From the NCBI GenBank assembly GCA_037176885.1, contig JAWWNJ010000284.1, forward strand, positions 34,413 to 98,412: a stretch of 64,000 nucleotides of DNA, given 5' to 3'. Source of the stretch: Favolaschia claudopus (taxonomy: Eukaryota > Basidiomycota > Agaricomycetes > Agaricales > Mycenaceae). Made by a program: the position numbers and the translations under genes. Under the pieces are notes generated by a model. That model was not told where the DNA came from and did no database searches. It saw only the letters and a list, made by a program, of their open reading frames with translations. Shown here piece by piece: positions 54,900 through 64,000 of this stretch (its first letter is position 1; each line of letters starts with the position of its first letter).

Positions 54900-55992
54900 A
54901 TGAGCAGCCAGCCTCGCTTTGTGGAACCACTCGTCTTTATTGCTCGTCAGTTCTTATGCATTGCCCTCTCCTCTGATATTTCTGACCACTGGCCATCAAC
55001 TTGGGGCAGCTGTCCACGAACGTATGTCGCCTCTTAATAGACCTTGCCGATTATTGTGGTGCTGATTAGAGTGTACAGCTGCTGATATACAACTGGTCGC
55101 GGACGTCAATTCGGCTGTTAGTCCAAAGGCGGCTCTGAGCCTTTTCCTGTATCTTGAAAGCGTCGGCTTCTGCGCCCCTGTCGACGAAGCGTTGGCGCGC
55201 ATCAACTGTATGCAGATGTTCGACGCTGCCTTGCGTAGTACCGGGTTGGCGGCCAGCAATGTGCATAATTTTGTGGGCGTACATGTCGACGAACCCATCA
55301 TTCGCAGAGGTGCCTTTTGTTCTGCTTTGCAGACTCTATCGCTTTGCTCACTGTTCTATTATCAGCAGCTAAGTTGGTCGTTAGAGACGCTCTCGACAAA
55401 TATCGTACGTGTTGGCTACTACAGTGGACGAAATGTTTATAGTTTTCCAGGAAAGCGTACCTTTAACGGTCCCGTCCACAACCGCGTTTTGATGGCGGAA
55501 TTCATCTGCAGTTTGCTCAACAAAGGGGAGAAAGATCGCACTTTAGAGGACGACGTTATTCTTCCTTTGCTCCTCCAGTACAGCGTCAGCCGACTCCTCG
55601 AGCCTTTTGGACTTTATTTCGGAGACCTAGTACTCCTTCACTCCACGACCGGGACCGTCCTGTGCGGCGAGTTCATTGAAGCTTTGCTGGATTGTCGTCT
55701 TCGGCCTCGATGTCTCGATTTCTTTTGCGGGTATGGAGTGGAAAGCAGGGTCAGGTCGTACCTCATGAACGTGGGCAAGTTCAAGTTGCGGGGCGTCAAG
55801 ACCGAGGGCAACCCCCCCGGAGTCACTATGAGTGTAGGGCTCGAGAATGCGGATGGTATGAGGATACGCCTGTTTCAACTCGCTATGTTCTCGTCAATCC
55901 AAGCTGTTTTCCCGTCCCCTGCTGTGGCTGGAATGAGTGAGCATTCTATTCCCGCTTGGCTTATGCGAATTGCGGAGCTAATTTGCATGTAA
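54900..55992 (+). CDS. Nucleotidyltransferase-fold-like protein, degenerate active site
   Basis: The first exon starts MSSQPRFVEPLVFIA and is followed by an intron whose phase I could not settle. The main frame from about 55077 runs to the stop at 55990. The motif region reads LHSTTGTVLCGEFIEALL ... RPRCLDFFCG and aligns with LMQAATGALISGSFIAAL ... RPNDLDFFCG of the next gene. In this copy the GS of the nucleotide-binding loop is GE and the first catalytic Asp is Cys. Probably a non-catalytic paralog. The N-terminal part (EALARINCMQMFDAALRSTG ... FVGVHVDE) matches the next gene's MNTYQLFTTALRSRMGAMNV ... MAITVDE. Confidence 0.65.
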
Positions 55993-56510
55993 TGTAGGTG
56001 TTATTATCAGGCGCCCCGACAACTACTAATCGTTTCGGACAATTCCACCGTATGCTCGAGTGCTTCACCGACGTACCCTGCCCGCGTCAATTTTTGTGCC
56101 GTTCGCTGTAGTTTTACCGAGTCTGTCCTATCACGAGGTCGTGTTTGCCGTATCTGCCGGAGTGATGACTGCATAATCAATGGAATGGCATTTACGTAAC
56201 CACTGCCTTCTCTCTTTTTACCACCACGACTGTTGCGGCGTTGTTCTCAATTTTGGCGCTCAGTCAAGATCGAGATGTGATCTCCTGTCCGCATCTGTGG
56301 TCCTCTGTATGGAAGACGCGCGTGCTCTGATGACGTAAACGGTTAGAAGATCTCTGTGTTCCTGGATTCGATGGAGAGCCAGTCTTCGGCTTTTCGCCTT
56401 TCGGCGAGCAGAGACTAATATCGGGCTGTGTGCAGAGTCGGGCGACAGAAGCGTCTGCGTCGAGCACAGTCTGAAACGCTGATCGGACGATCATCAATGT
56501 TCACAATAAA

Positions 56511-56518
56511 TATAAATA
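56511..56518 (+). promoter_or_regulatory. TATA box
   Basis: TATAAATA within ATAAATATAAATATA, 43 bp before the ATG at 56554. Confidence 0.55.
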
Positions 56519-56553
56519 TACCTCCGAGTCAGTGCGTTACTCTCTTCGCGTCC

Positions 56554-58015
56554 ATGCCCTATATTGTGCGCCCCCCTCTTTCCTGTCAGTATCTGGATAA
56601 CTGTCCTTTGCGAGAGCTCTCACTTACGCTCGCCGCCTAGTCGATGTTCTCGCTAGACAGGATACGATTAAGCGTGTATTGTGGTGTGACTTGGCGGAAC
56701 GTTATCTGCACGAGATGAACACATATCAGTTGTTCACAACCGCTTTACGCAGTCGTATGGGCGCGATGAACGTTGCTAAATTCATGGCTATAACGGTCGA
56801 CGAGGTCTTGGATGAGAAACGTACGTTTGCGTGGCAGTTCTGTCCTCTTGTTAACACGTCGCTACAGTTCCAGAGCTAGAGGCAAAGGTCGCAGCGCACA
56901 GTGGGTCCTCTTTATCTCCCATATTGAGCGCTGAGCGTTCATGTGCGGGGCAGGCCTCAATACTAATCGGCAGCACGACCACCAGAGCTTTGTTGCCCTG
57001 TTCAGGCGACTTATTACAGTCTGCCGCGCGCGATTTGAAGCCAGAAGACGTCCGTTTGCGGTCTGATCTTCTGGAGTATATGACAGCACATCTTCTCTCG
57101 CAGTTCGAATTGCGTTACGGAGACGTGAAGCTCATGCAGGCGGCAACAGGCGCTTTGATTTCGGGCTCCTTCATTGCGGCTTTGGTTCACCGACATTTTC
57201 GACCTAACGATCTCGACTTTTTCTGCGGAAATGACAGGACAGACGACATCGTTAAATATTTCCAAAATCAGGTGGATGTCGAGTACGTTGTAGAGACGGG
57301 CGGCGATGAAGGTTACCAGAACGTGCGTGGCGTGCGGCCGGTAACCACACTCACCAGCCCCCGCGGTTGCGTGCTCAATATCGTGGAGGCCTATTCCGAG
57401 TCGCCACAGGAGATCATACTTAATTTCCATTCCGCTCCGACCCGGGGTGCGCTCGGCTGAGATGCGTTTGCTCACTACGAAGTCCATCGTGCTAGGAACG
57501 GCTTGGCTCTGGTTACTCCTCGCTCCTTGCCCGTCAACGCAGATGACCTCGATAGCCAGATCGAGGCTTGGAACATTCTGCACAAGTATATGCGCCGCGG
57601 CGTCACTTTTATTTTCGAATACAATGTGCCGCACGAATGTGGCAAGCACATAGACTGTCCCGCTACCCCCCGCACCACGGCTGACGACGGCTGTTTACGC
57701 TTCAGTCTCCCACCGATCAGCATACCGGACTTTGCGCCGTCGCCGGCTCAGGTTTTCACTTGGTCGTTGGGTCCTGTGGGCATGTGCTCCACTGGAACTG
57801 TGGGCGGAGTCAAATTGGAGCACACGAGGACTTTTCGTAATTTGCGTATTTTACAGGCATGCCATACGCTGACTCTTATAACAGAACATCTCGTCTTTCG
57901 AAAGCTAGTTGGCGCGCTCATACAACTTCACGACGTTCCAGACGAGCCAGTTCAGATTTATCCTTGGACCGAGAGCTGGAGTGCCGATAGAGTGGACGAT
58001 TCTGACTCTGAGTAG
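56554..58015 (+). CDS. Nucleotidyltransferase-fold protein with intact GS...DLD motif
   Basis: Exons 56554-56584 and 56641-56820 are followed by a long exon from 56868. The core ISGSFIAALVHRHF and RPNDLDFFC (about residues 168-190) has the GS loop and both Asp of the pol-beta-like nucleotidyltransferase motif. A Cys/His-rich end follows (HECGKHIDCPATPRT). An in-frame TGA at 57458-57460 interrupts the frame. It disappears if a 36-nt GT-AG segment (57447-57482) is spliced, which keeps phase and gives about 440 residues. That intron would be unusually short, so a nonsense mutation is the alternative. Substrate unknown. Tandem paralog of the preceding gene. Confidence 0.65.
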
Positions 58016-58381
58016 CGTGTTTTATTCTGACTCAGAGTAGCGTGTATTACACCTGATGTATTACCGACTCGAATTGCGTTTCTCACCTCCGCGTGACAGC
58101 CACGCGCCGCCAGGTCGCAATGTCAGGTCTCTCCTTCTTTGTTTGCCGACTCCGCAATTTTCCGCAGGTCTGGTGCGAAAGATTGTGACTCGGGTAGGTG
58201 TGCCCTGTGACTGATTCAGATGGTATCTGAAACTTTTGTTAGCGCGATGTTATCGCTCTAGAGCGATCGGCGTATTGGAGCGGAAAGTGGAAATGTGTGT
58301 GGCGCTCCAATCGCAGCACCCGCGACATCCCGCCAATACGGAAGTCTACCCACGGTTGCTCGCAGGTAGTTCGTTTCACCT

Positions 58382-59283
58382 ATGACGACTTTTGCCAGCA
58401 CTCGACTATTGGGACCTCGGAACGAAATGCGACCGGTTCTCGCCACGGACGTCGCCCGTGAACATTTTTTCGTCACTCGCGATAAGGGAATGTTGGACGT
58501 TGAGGGATACATGCATCGATATAGCTACAAGTGGGAGGGTCGCGACCTGGGCGCCACTCTCGGGGCCGCTTTCCGCGTGAGGTTGGCCAAGTACCGCACG
58601 AGCATAATCGCCAGAGTCGTCGAATGCGAGTACGAGTTCCTGCTGAACCCGTTGGGCATGGAGGTGGGTTTCCATCCTTCGTTTGGCGATATGTTTATAT
58701 CCTGCCTGCAAGGGATGTCCTCGAGAGAGTTCTCGGCTCACGTTGGGCTGTCCTCCGGGCATAGATCTGACGACGGGCGAATTTTATGACCGCCAGATTC
58801 AGACCCTGAACGAAGTCGTCGCCGCCGATGCCCAGGATAAAGTGAGTGTCTGACTCTGATTCTTTCCCCGGCCCTTTTCTCGATGTGCTTATCGGTCTAT
58901 AGCCAGGGGTAGTGGATAGAAATTGGACAAAGCAGGGAAAAGATGGGGCGATGTTAATCGAGGTCTGTCCTGCTTTTGTCGGTCCTTCCCGTGGACTGAA
59001 ATTGGTGGTCTTCGAGGTTGTCGTCGGCGTGCCGCCTGACCGCTTGTGTGCAGAATTACCTGTAGGTAGAGACGTGGAGATTACGCTCAATCTTTCCAAG
59101 GACGAATATTTGCATGCTGACGGGATACTGCATAAGGTCCGTGTCCAAGGAAACTCGTACCCATCGCGACCTGACGAATCGTTCACAGAAATTTGTATTG
59201 TGGCTCAGGGATTACAGGCAGTTACACGACTCCGAATTGGGACGATCTTGAGATCTCAGTTACACAATCACCGAGATCAATGA
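58382..59283 (+). CDS. Tandem orphan family, copy 1
   Basis: Exons 58382-58667, 58765-58841 and 58903-59283 join in phase to about 230-247 residues, depending on whether a 54-nt in-frame GT-AG segment in the last exon is removed. Family signature seen in all four copies: xTRDKxMxDVxGYxxRYSYK at the N-terminal end. A short coiled segment (YDRQIQTLNEVVAADAQDK) comes next. An exon beginning PG follows, and a C-terminal DVEITLNLSKDEYLHADGIL. No TATA box. No domain recognised. This is the best-preserved member. Confidence 0.6.
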
Positions 59284-59321
59284 TCGATTTACTTAGCCCG
59301 AGCTTTTCCTGTCCGTGTACC

Positions 59322-59330
59322 TATATAAAG
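59322..59330 (+). promoter_or_regulatory. TATA box
   Basis: TATATAAAG, 39 bp before the ATG at 59361. Confidence 0.55.
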
Positions 59331-59360
59331 TGTGGTAGCCTTTGACTAACCGTGGTCTTC

Positions 59361-60287
59361 ATGTCGGATACCTCCATAGCTGGCAGGCTTTTGCACGCCG
59401 AGCGCAGCTTGACCCACCCCACTGCTCGGTACCGACGTCTTGAATCAGCATTACGCCTCCACGCGGGATACCAGCCTCATCGACATCGCCGGTTGCTGTT
59501 CGCGTTACACCTACAAGTCCTTGATTCCTCAAGCTCCCACTGCTGGTGCTCCTGTATTCGTAGAGCGCTCTCGCAGGGATTACGCGAAGTACCGATCCTT
59601 GCTCATAGTAGAGGTGCACGAGGTCAACGTGGTATACAAGGATAATCCGCTTGGGAAAGAGGTGCCGTCGTTTCTGTCGCCTCTTGTCCCATTATCTGAT
59701 GATCCAAAAGCGTAGCGGGCGTCGGTGCACTCGCATCACCACTAGATGTCCTAGCGGGGCCGACGAAGATACTGTCAAGTTATTTCATTTGCAAGCGGCC
59801 AAGTTACAGACAATCATCGACGAAGACTTGAAGGAGACGGTAAGATATATGAGTTCTATCGACTGGCTTCGGTAACCCGCGTTTTTGTAGCCAGGAGAGG
59901 TGACCACTAGTTGGTTGAAGAAGACTGCTAACGGCTCCCCGCTTATCGACGTCATGGTGCGTCGACTTGGCTTCCCTTTCATTCGGCTTTCGTCTCCTTT
60001 TTCCTTTTTTTTACTTTTTATCTTATTTCTCGAGACTCTGTCCTGAAATACTTTCGCAGATTATGGGTACGCCTCGAGACTTGGCCATGCGAATGAATTT
60101 GGTGCCCGGTACCGACTTGGAGTTAACGGTGTCACTGTGTAAGGATGAGCGCTTGGATGCAGATGGGGCACGTTTCAAGGTCGGTTTCGCCGACCACAAG
60201 GTTTTTTTTTTCGGTGCTCAACCAGCCCCAGGAGTTCTCTGCGTGGATCCGATGGTGGCGACCGATCTCTGCTGCCGAAATAGGTAG
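59361..60287 (+). CDS. Tandem orphan family, copy 2
   Basis: The start MSDTSIAGRLLHAERS is supported by a TATA box, but its join to the next coding frame (about 59440) is unclear. The rest parallels copy 1: STRDTSLIDIAGCCSRYTYK, then GADEDTVKLFHLQAAKLQT, an exon starting PGEVTTSWLKK after an intron at 59840-59891, and after another intron TDLELTVSLCKDERLDADGA. The shared intron positions show descent from a common spliced gene. Confidence 0.55.
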
Positions 60288-60443
60288 ACTGTGAGGCTGT
60301 GGTCGCGCGCCTCTAAAGTACATTGTTAATTAAGTCGAATCATTTATTTACGAGAGTCATTGACTTTACCGCGATCAGCGGTCGTTTTGATGCAACACAG
60401 ATCTGAAGCTGTGCCGTAACTGGAGTTGTCAGCTACCACGACA

Positions 60444-61245
60444 ATGGAAAAAGATGAAGAAACGCTGCGTCAGGTTACACGCATAGCAGGTATGCTACGA
60501 GCAAGAACTCTCGACGACGACGTGTGTGACTTGGACTATGGGGCCATCCGCCATTCCTCTCTGGGAGAAAACGCGCAGCGCTTCTTATATGTCGATTTTC
60601 GGAGGATGGAATCGATCCACTCCCTCGAGGGGAAGCGAGGGCACAGTGTTTGGTCGTGGTATCGACCTTTGATTGCAGGACGGGTACTCAGAGCAGAACA
60701 GCAACTCGTCGCACACCCGCTTCTGGAATCGGCGAGTTCTTGTTCTGTTTTTTCCTCCGACCACTTATTTATTGTCTTCGTTATGTTTAGAAACAGGCAA
60801 AAATATGTACCGTTCTACATCTGGTCGAGTTCACACCCTCCTCTGGACATTTCTCGAAGCAACTAGCGGCTCTGAAACAGCTGATTCATGACGAGAACAT
60901 GTTACCAGTGAGAGTCTGCTTGAATACTGTTAACACGGACCACTCAGTAATACTCAGTTTGTCAAAACGATCGTCAGTTGGGTCGACGTAGCGGATCACG
61001 TAGCTAAGGTTAGAGCCCTTGACCACCTTCGATTTTCTCTCTTACTTTGCGTGCAGGTCATCGTCTGTGACGAGAGCGAACATTCGAGAGTCCGAGTGGG
61101 AGATTGCGTCATATTGTTAGTCTATCTGACTCGAGACGAGTCATTGACTCGCTGCGGAGAACTGAAACGAGTGCGCTTTGCTTTCTGCGCACATGTCTGC
61201 GGGTGCTTACCTCAACATAGGAATATAGCATCTGGGCCGATGTGA
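60444..61245 (+). CDS. Tandem orphan family, copy 3
   Basis: The ATG at 60444 (MEKDEETLRQVTRIAGMLR) begins a first exon with a diverged signature (VDFRRMESIHSLEGKRGHSV). The second exon ends KQLAALKQLIHDENMLP before a donor at 60910. The exon FVKTIVSWVDVADHVAK follows, and after the intron at 61009-61057 VRVGDCVILLVYLTRDESLT, parallel to the C-terminal exon of copies 1 and 2. Most diverged member. The intron between 60.74 and 60.79 kb is not fully resolved. Confidence 0.5.
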
Positions 61246-61275
61246 TGTCTCATGTACGTTATTCGTAGCCCGCGA

Positions 61276-61283
61276 ATATAAAC
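61276..61283 (+). promoter_or_regulatory. TATA-like box
   Basis: ATATAAAC, 35 bp before the ATG at 61311. Confidence 0.45.
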
Positions 61284-61310
61284 AGTGCTGCAATGTTCTG
61301 TTCTGCCATA

Positions 61311-61620
61311 ATGTCACGCCTGAGCATCTATTCTTTCTTGGAAGATGTCGAGCAAAATCGCGTTCTGGCGGACGAGGTCTACCCTGTAGACCTTGGCATG
61401 ACGCGGGATAAGACCATGGAAGTACAGGGGGGGCACATTCACTGCTTTTCCTGTAAGAATGCGGCGCATAGCATCCGCAACGCGTCAAGCACCTTGGCTA
61501 GAGTGAGAAAGCCGTTGCCAGCCGTGTATATAGGCTGGGTGGAAGGACAGATTCATCAGATCCGCGCGGAATTTGGTTTTCGATATATTAACGGGAAAGG
61601 AGAGGTAAGCAGTTTCTGAG
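61311..61620 (+). pseudogene. Tandem orphan family, copy 4, missing its 3' exons
   Basis: The first exon is intact (MSRLSIYSFLEDVEQN; then MTRDKTMEVQGGHIHCFSCK) and ends near 61603 at a good donor (GAG|GTAAGC). No homolog of the second to fourth exons follows. Within about 60 bp the sequence changes to AT-rich DNA. The gene is cut off there, so this point is a candidate right boundary of the island. Confidence 0.6.
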
Positions 61621-62093
61621 AATCAAGATTCGGTTCTATCCTTTCCTCTGGCTCTGACAGCGGCACCACCTATACTGCCCACATAACCCCAGTAATAAGT
61701 GTGGTACAACATAGCTCATCTACAACACTAATTAGTGGCGAAACCGTGGCGCAGGGCTCCTGTTGATATCTTTTGGAGATCTTTTCAATAACTTTCTGCA
61801 AAGACATATATTGAGGAGAAGTCCAGCTCAGCTCAATAACTTTGCATATCTTCCAATAACTTTGGAACTTGTAAATGTTCCACAGGCATCTACTGCCCAA
61901 AAAGGAAATGTATTCGTAAAATACCCGTAAAATACATGAAAATTCAGCGAAAAAAAATAGCAAAAAAAAATCAGGTGATTGTTTGATGGCACGAGGGCTG
62001 CTGAAGCCGTTGCGGCTTGTTGGGAGGAGTTTGAATTCTGAGTCAAATAAATTGAATTTATTACTAAAATACAGAACATATGCGATTCGAAAG

Positions 62094-62154
62094 GTTAAGC
62101 ACTCCAGCGCCTAACGAGGAACTCACGGAAACAGTAAGCACCCCAGCGCTTAAC
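62094..62154. repeat. Two imperfect palindromes GTTAAGC...GCGCYTAAC
   Basis: 62094-62115 and 62133-62154 share the plan (G/A)TTAAGCACYCCAGCGCYTAAC and each can fold on itself. They may be hairpin ends or remnants of a small element. Confidence 0.45.
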
Positions 62155-63646
62155 AACGAAAGCACCTAAAATCATAAACACGGCACTTTTGTTGTTAAGC
62201 AGTGGTCAAAGGTGCTGGAACCATCAAATATGATGTCCCCGGGAGTTCGGCACATATATGGGGCCATCAATTCACCTATAAATTCATCATTTTAGCATGC
62301 AGTTTATTTTAGCCTCGGAAATATTCATATATTCCCTCCAAATGAACAATATTTGTCCATTGTTTATAGCTTTGATATTGATCTGGTTTGGAGGCGAGTT
62401 TGCCATCAAAACATGCCCATATGTTTCAAAACCGCCGGGATTTCGGAATTGTTTTGCATTTTGCGGGCCAACCAGGACTCGGATCAAAAAATGTTGGGTG
62501 TAGACATGATAGCCCTCAGTGAGCTCTACCTGATGCATGTCGACATCAGACACTTTGTTCCGACATTTCCTCTTTCGGCCACTAACACCTAGCATCTCAA
62601 AAAGGAAATTTCTGTGATTCTTGCACCCTTTGGTTCACCTGATATTATACACTATTCTATAGTCAATCATGATACTTTATGAATGCTCTAAGGCAGATTT
62701 CAATGGTCAACTCATAGAATACCCGGCTATAAAACAGATCAAAAGCGAAATTAGTGGGGATTGATTGATTTGATTTCACTGGGGGAATTTTATTCATTCT
62801 GAGACCACTATATGGTTTCAATCATCTCCCTGAGCAATCTGAATCATCCTATCTCATGCATAACTCTGTTTTGAGGATCACATCAAATATTGATCTGGAG
62901 AGTTTCTGATCTTCATGGATCGGTACCCTTGATTCATCCCAAGTAAGCTCACTCTATAAACATACTCAAGCTCGTTGCATACAATAACTGCATTTATATT
63001 CACTTCTTTGCCTTGCTTTTACCCTCTGATAGCAGGTTGAAGGATTCCATGTTTTCACTCTTCCTTAACATACATACAGTAACTTGGGTAACAGAAACCT
63101 CCATCAACAGTTCATATAACCTGAAATATGAGCTCTATCACTGCATATAAGCATACAATCAACCCAACCAGAAATCTACAATTTCCCATCAATTTGTTAA
63201 TAGACTATGAAGTAGACAGAATATGGTCTTGTTAATTTCACATTTGAATTCAGGGCATAAAATCAGTTCATTTTAGTCATTTACTTGTCTGGTTTTGCCC
63301 TATTTTGACGAAGTTGCATCTCCGAGCATCTTGGTTCAAAACTAGTTTGCACTAACAAATGCTATCAGGAGCACTAGTATAACCATTTAAACTTGCAAAT
63401 GATTGGATACTTTCATGTAGAAAATATCAAGACATGAAATGTATCCTTGTGTGGTCGATGTATATGTGGGAGAAGTGTGTTCAGTCACCAGTGAGTCGCA
63501 AGAGTGAACAACTCACACATATTTCATCCTCATGGTATCTCTTGCATGAAATTCTGTTTCAGTACCATTGGGCTATCTCTAACAAGCTTCAGTAAATTTC
63601 TTTAGATTTTTTGTGGCTTGTAGAATGTCAGAACAACCACTCTCAC

Positions 63647-63686
63647 AAAAGCGTGTTCTCGATTACAAAAAGCGTGTTCTCGATTA
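63647..63686 (+). repeat. 19-bp direct repeat
   Basis: AAAAGCGTGTTCTCGATTA occurs at 63647-63665 and again at 63668-63686. Either a short tandem duplication or the duplicated target of an excised element. Confidence 0.7.
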
Positions 63687-64000
63687 ATGAATATAAAATG
63701 CTTTAGGCGCCCATAAGCGCCCGTTCGGATTGACTTCCTACCCAATAGGAGCAGGTGCGATGAGTCCAAATTGCCGTCCAAACACTACATCTGCTTCAAA
63801 GTCAACTCAATTTGAACAGTTTTTGGATAATATGTCATTGAATAATGTAAGGACGACACAGAGTACATGTAGATTAGAGGTAAATATGTGCAGAAACGGT
63901 GGAGAGGGTTGGACAATAGAACAACATGAGAGGATGAGGTAGGGTAGAGGGAGTGCAGTCAGGGAGAACGCAGAGATGGGTGATAGAGGAATGAGGATGG

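Larger units (their letters stand above)
15930..61620 (+). mobile_element. Inferred Helitron-led cargo island
   Basis: Every supported gene from 15.9 to 61.6 kb is on the plus strand, beginning with an intact RepHel. The cargo is largely unrelated to the flanks, and the last gene lacks its 3' exons where an AT-rich gene-free sequence begins. This fits a large rolling-circle element that captured host genes. What is seen is co-orientation, the RepHel and the sharp composition change. What is not seen is Helitron termini (5' TC, 3' hairpin plus CTRR). The extent is therefore an inference and the true ends may differ by kilobases. Confidence 0.45.
61625..64000. other. AT-rich gene-free flank
   Basis: Composition differs sharply from the preceding 45 kb. 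No gene is supported; ORFs at 61670(-), 62287(-) and 63730 lack start and splice context. Repeats seen: CAATAACTTT three times at about 61785-61865, the hairpin pair at 62.1 kb, and a 19-bp tandem repeat at 63.65 kb. Confidence 0.5.

Noticed and set aside
15930..61620. Endogenised giant DNA virus
   Set aside because: SET, JmjC, RING and RNR genes fit such viruses, but I saw no family B polymerase, capsid protein, packaging ATPase or viral RNA polymerase. The genes have many spliceosomal introns, and the only replication gene is a Helitron RepHel.
61726..61737. Perfect palindrome CACTAATTAGTG as the Helitron 3' hairpin
   Set aside because: It is AT-rich with no loop, and no CTRR end followed by T lies at the expected distance, so it is not a convincing terminus.
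1..64000. CRISPR arrays, tRNA or rRNA genes, bacterial operon features
   Set aside because: No regularly spaced repeats, cloverleaf-like sequences with A/B boxes or rRNA motifs were noticed; introns and TATA promoters show eukaryotic DNA. A covariance-model scan was not possible.

Overview
The window looks like nuclear DNA of a filamentous basidiomycete, most likely an Agaricomycete. The evidence is short (about 40-70 nt) GT-AG introns in nearly every gene, a fungal Ras-associated adenylate cyclase, and basidiomycete-type F-box, JmjC and nucleotidyltransferase-like proteins. No prokaryotic features were seen. All gene models were spliced by eye: exon joins that keep the reading frame are stated, and unresolved ones are marked.

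Layout. (1) 0.6-5.6 kb: a host adenylate cyclase gene (Ras-association, LRR, PP2C-like, class III cyclase). (2) 5.6-15.9 kb: gene-poor and repeat-rich. It holds a small cysteine-rich secreted, probably GPI-anchored protein (11.8-12.5 kb), a minus-strand low-complexity protein (12.7-13.7 kb), two non-autonomous terminal-inverted-repeat elements (6669-7470 and 14551-15006), a small foldback (57-165) and dispersed AGTAAAGTAC-type repeats. (3) 15.9-23.9 kb: an intact, intronless 2641-aa Helitron Rep/helicase. (4) 24.4-61.6 kb: about twenty spliced genes, all on the same strand as the Helitron gene and many with a clear TATA box 30-65 bp before the ATG. (5) 61.65-64 kb: AT-rich sequence with no supported gene.

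The cargo in (4) is the striking part. It includes a SET-domain methyltransferase beside a JmjC-type oxygenase, an NGN/KOW Spt5-like elongation factor, a ribonucleotide reductase small subunit with two frameshift lesions, F-box proteins, a RING-like protein and three nucleotidyltransferase-fold proteins. There is also a tandem array of four divergent copies of an unrecognised family; the last copy lacks its 3' exons where the AT-rich flank begins. A perfect 5858-bp tandem duplication (32805-38662 and 38663-44520) duplicates an F-box gene, a gene whose product ends in a PCNA-box-like motif and further ORFs, and leaves a truncated copy of the Spt5-like gene at the junction.

My interpretation, which is inference, is that 15.9-61.6 kb is one large Helitron-led element or a nested cargo island carrying chromatin, transcription, nucleotide-supply and protein-turnover genes. 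I could not identify the Helitron termini, so the single-element model is unproven. An old genomic island into which a Helitron inserted remains possible.
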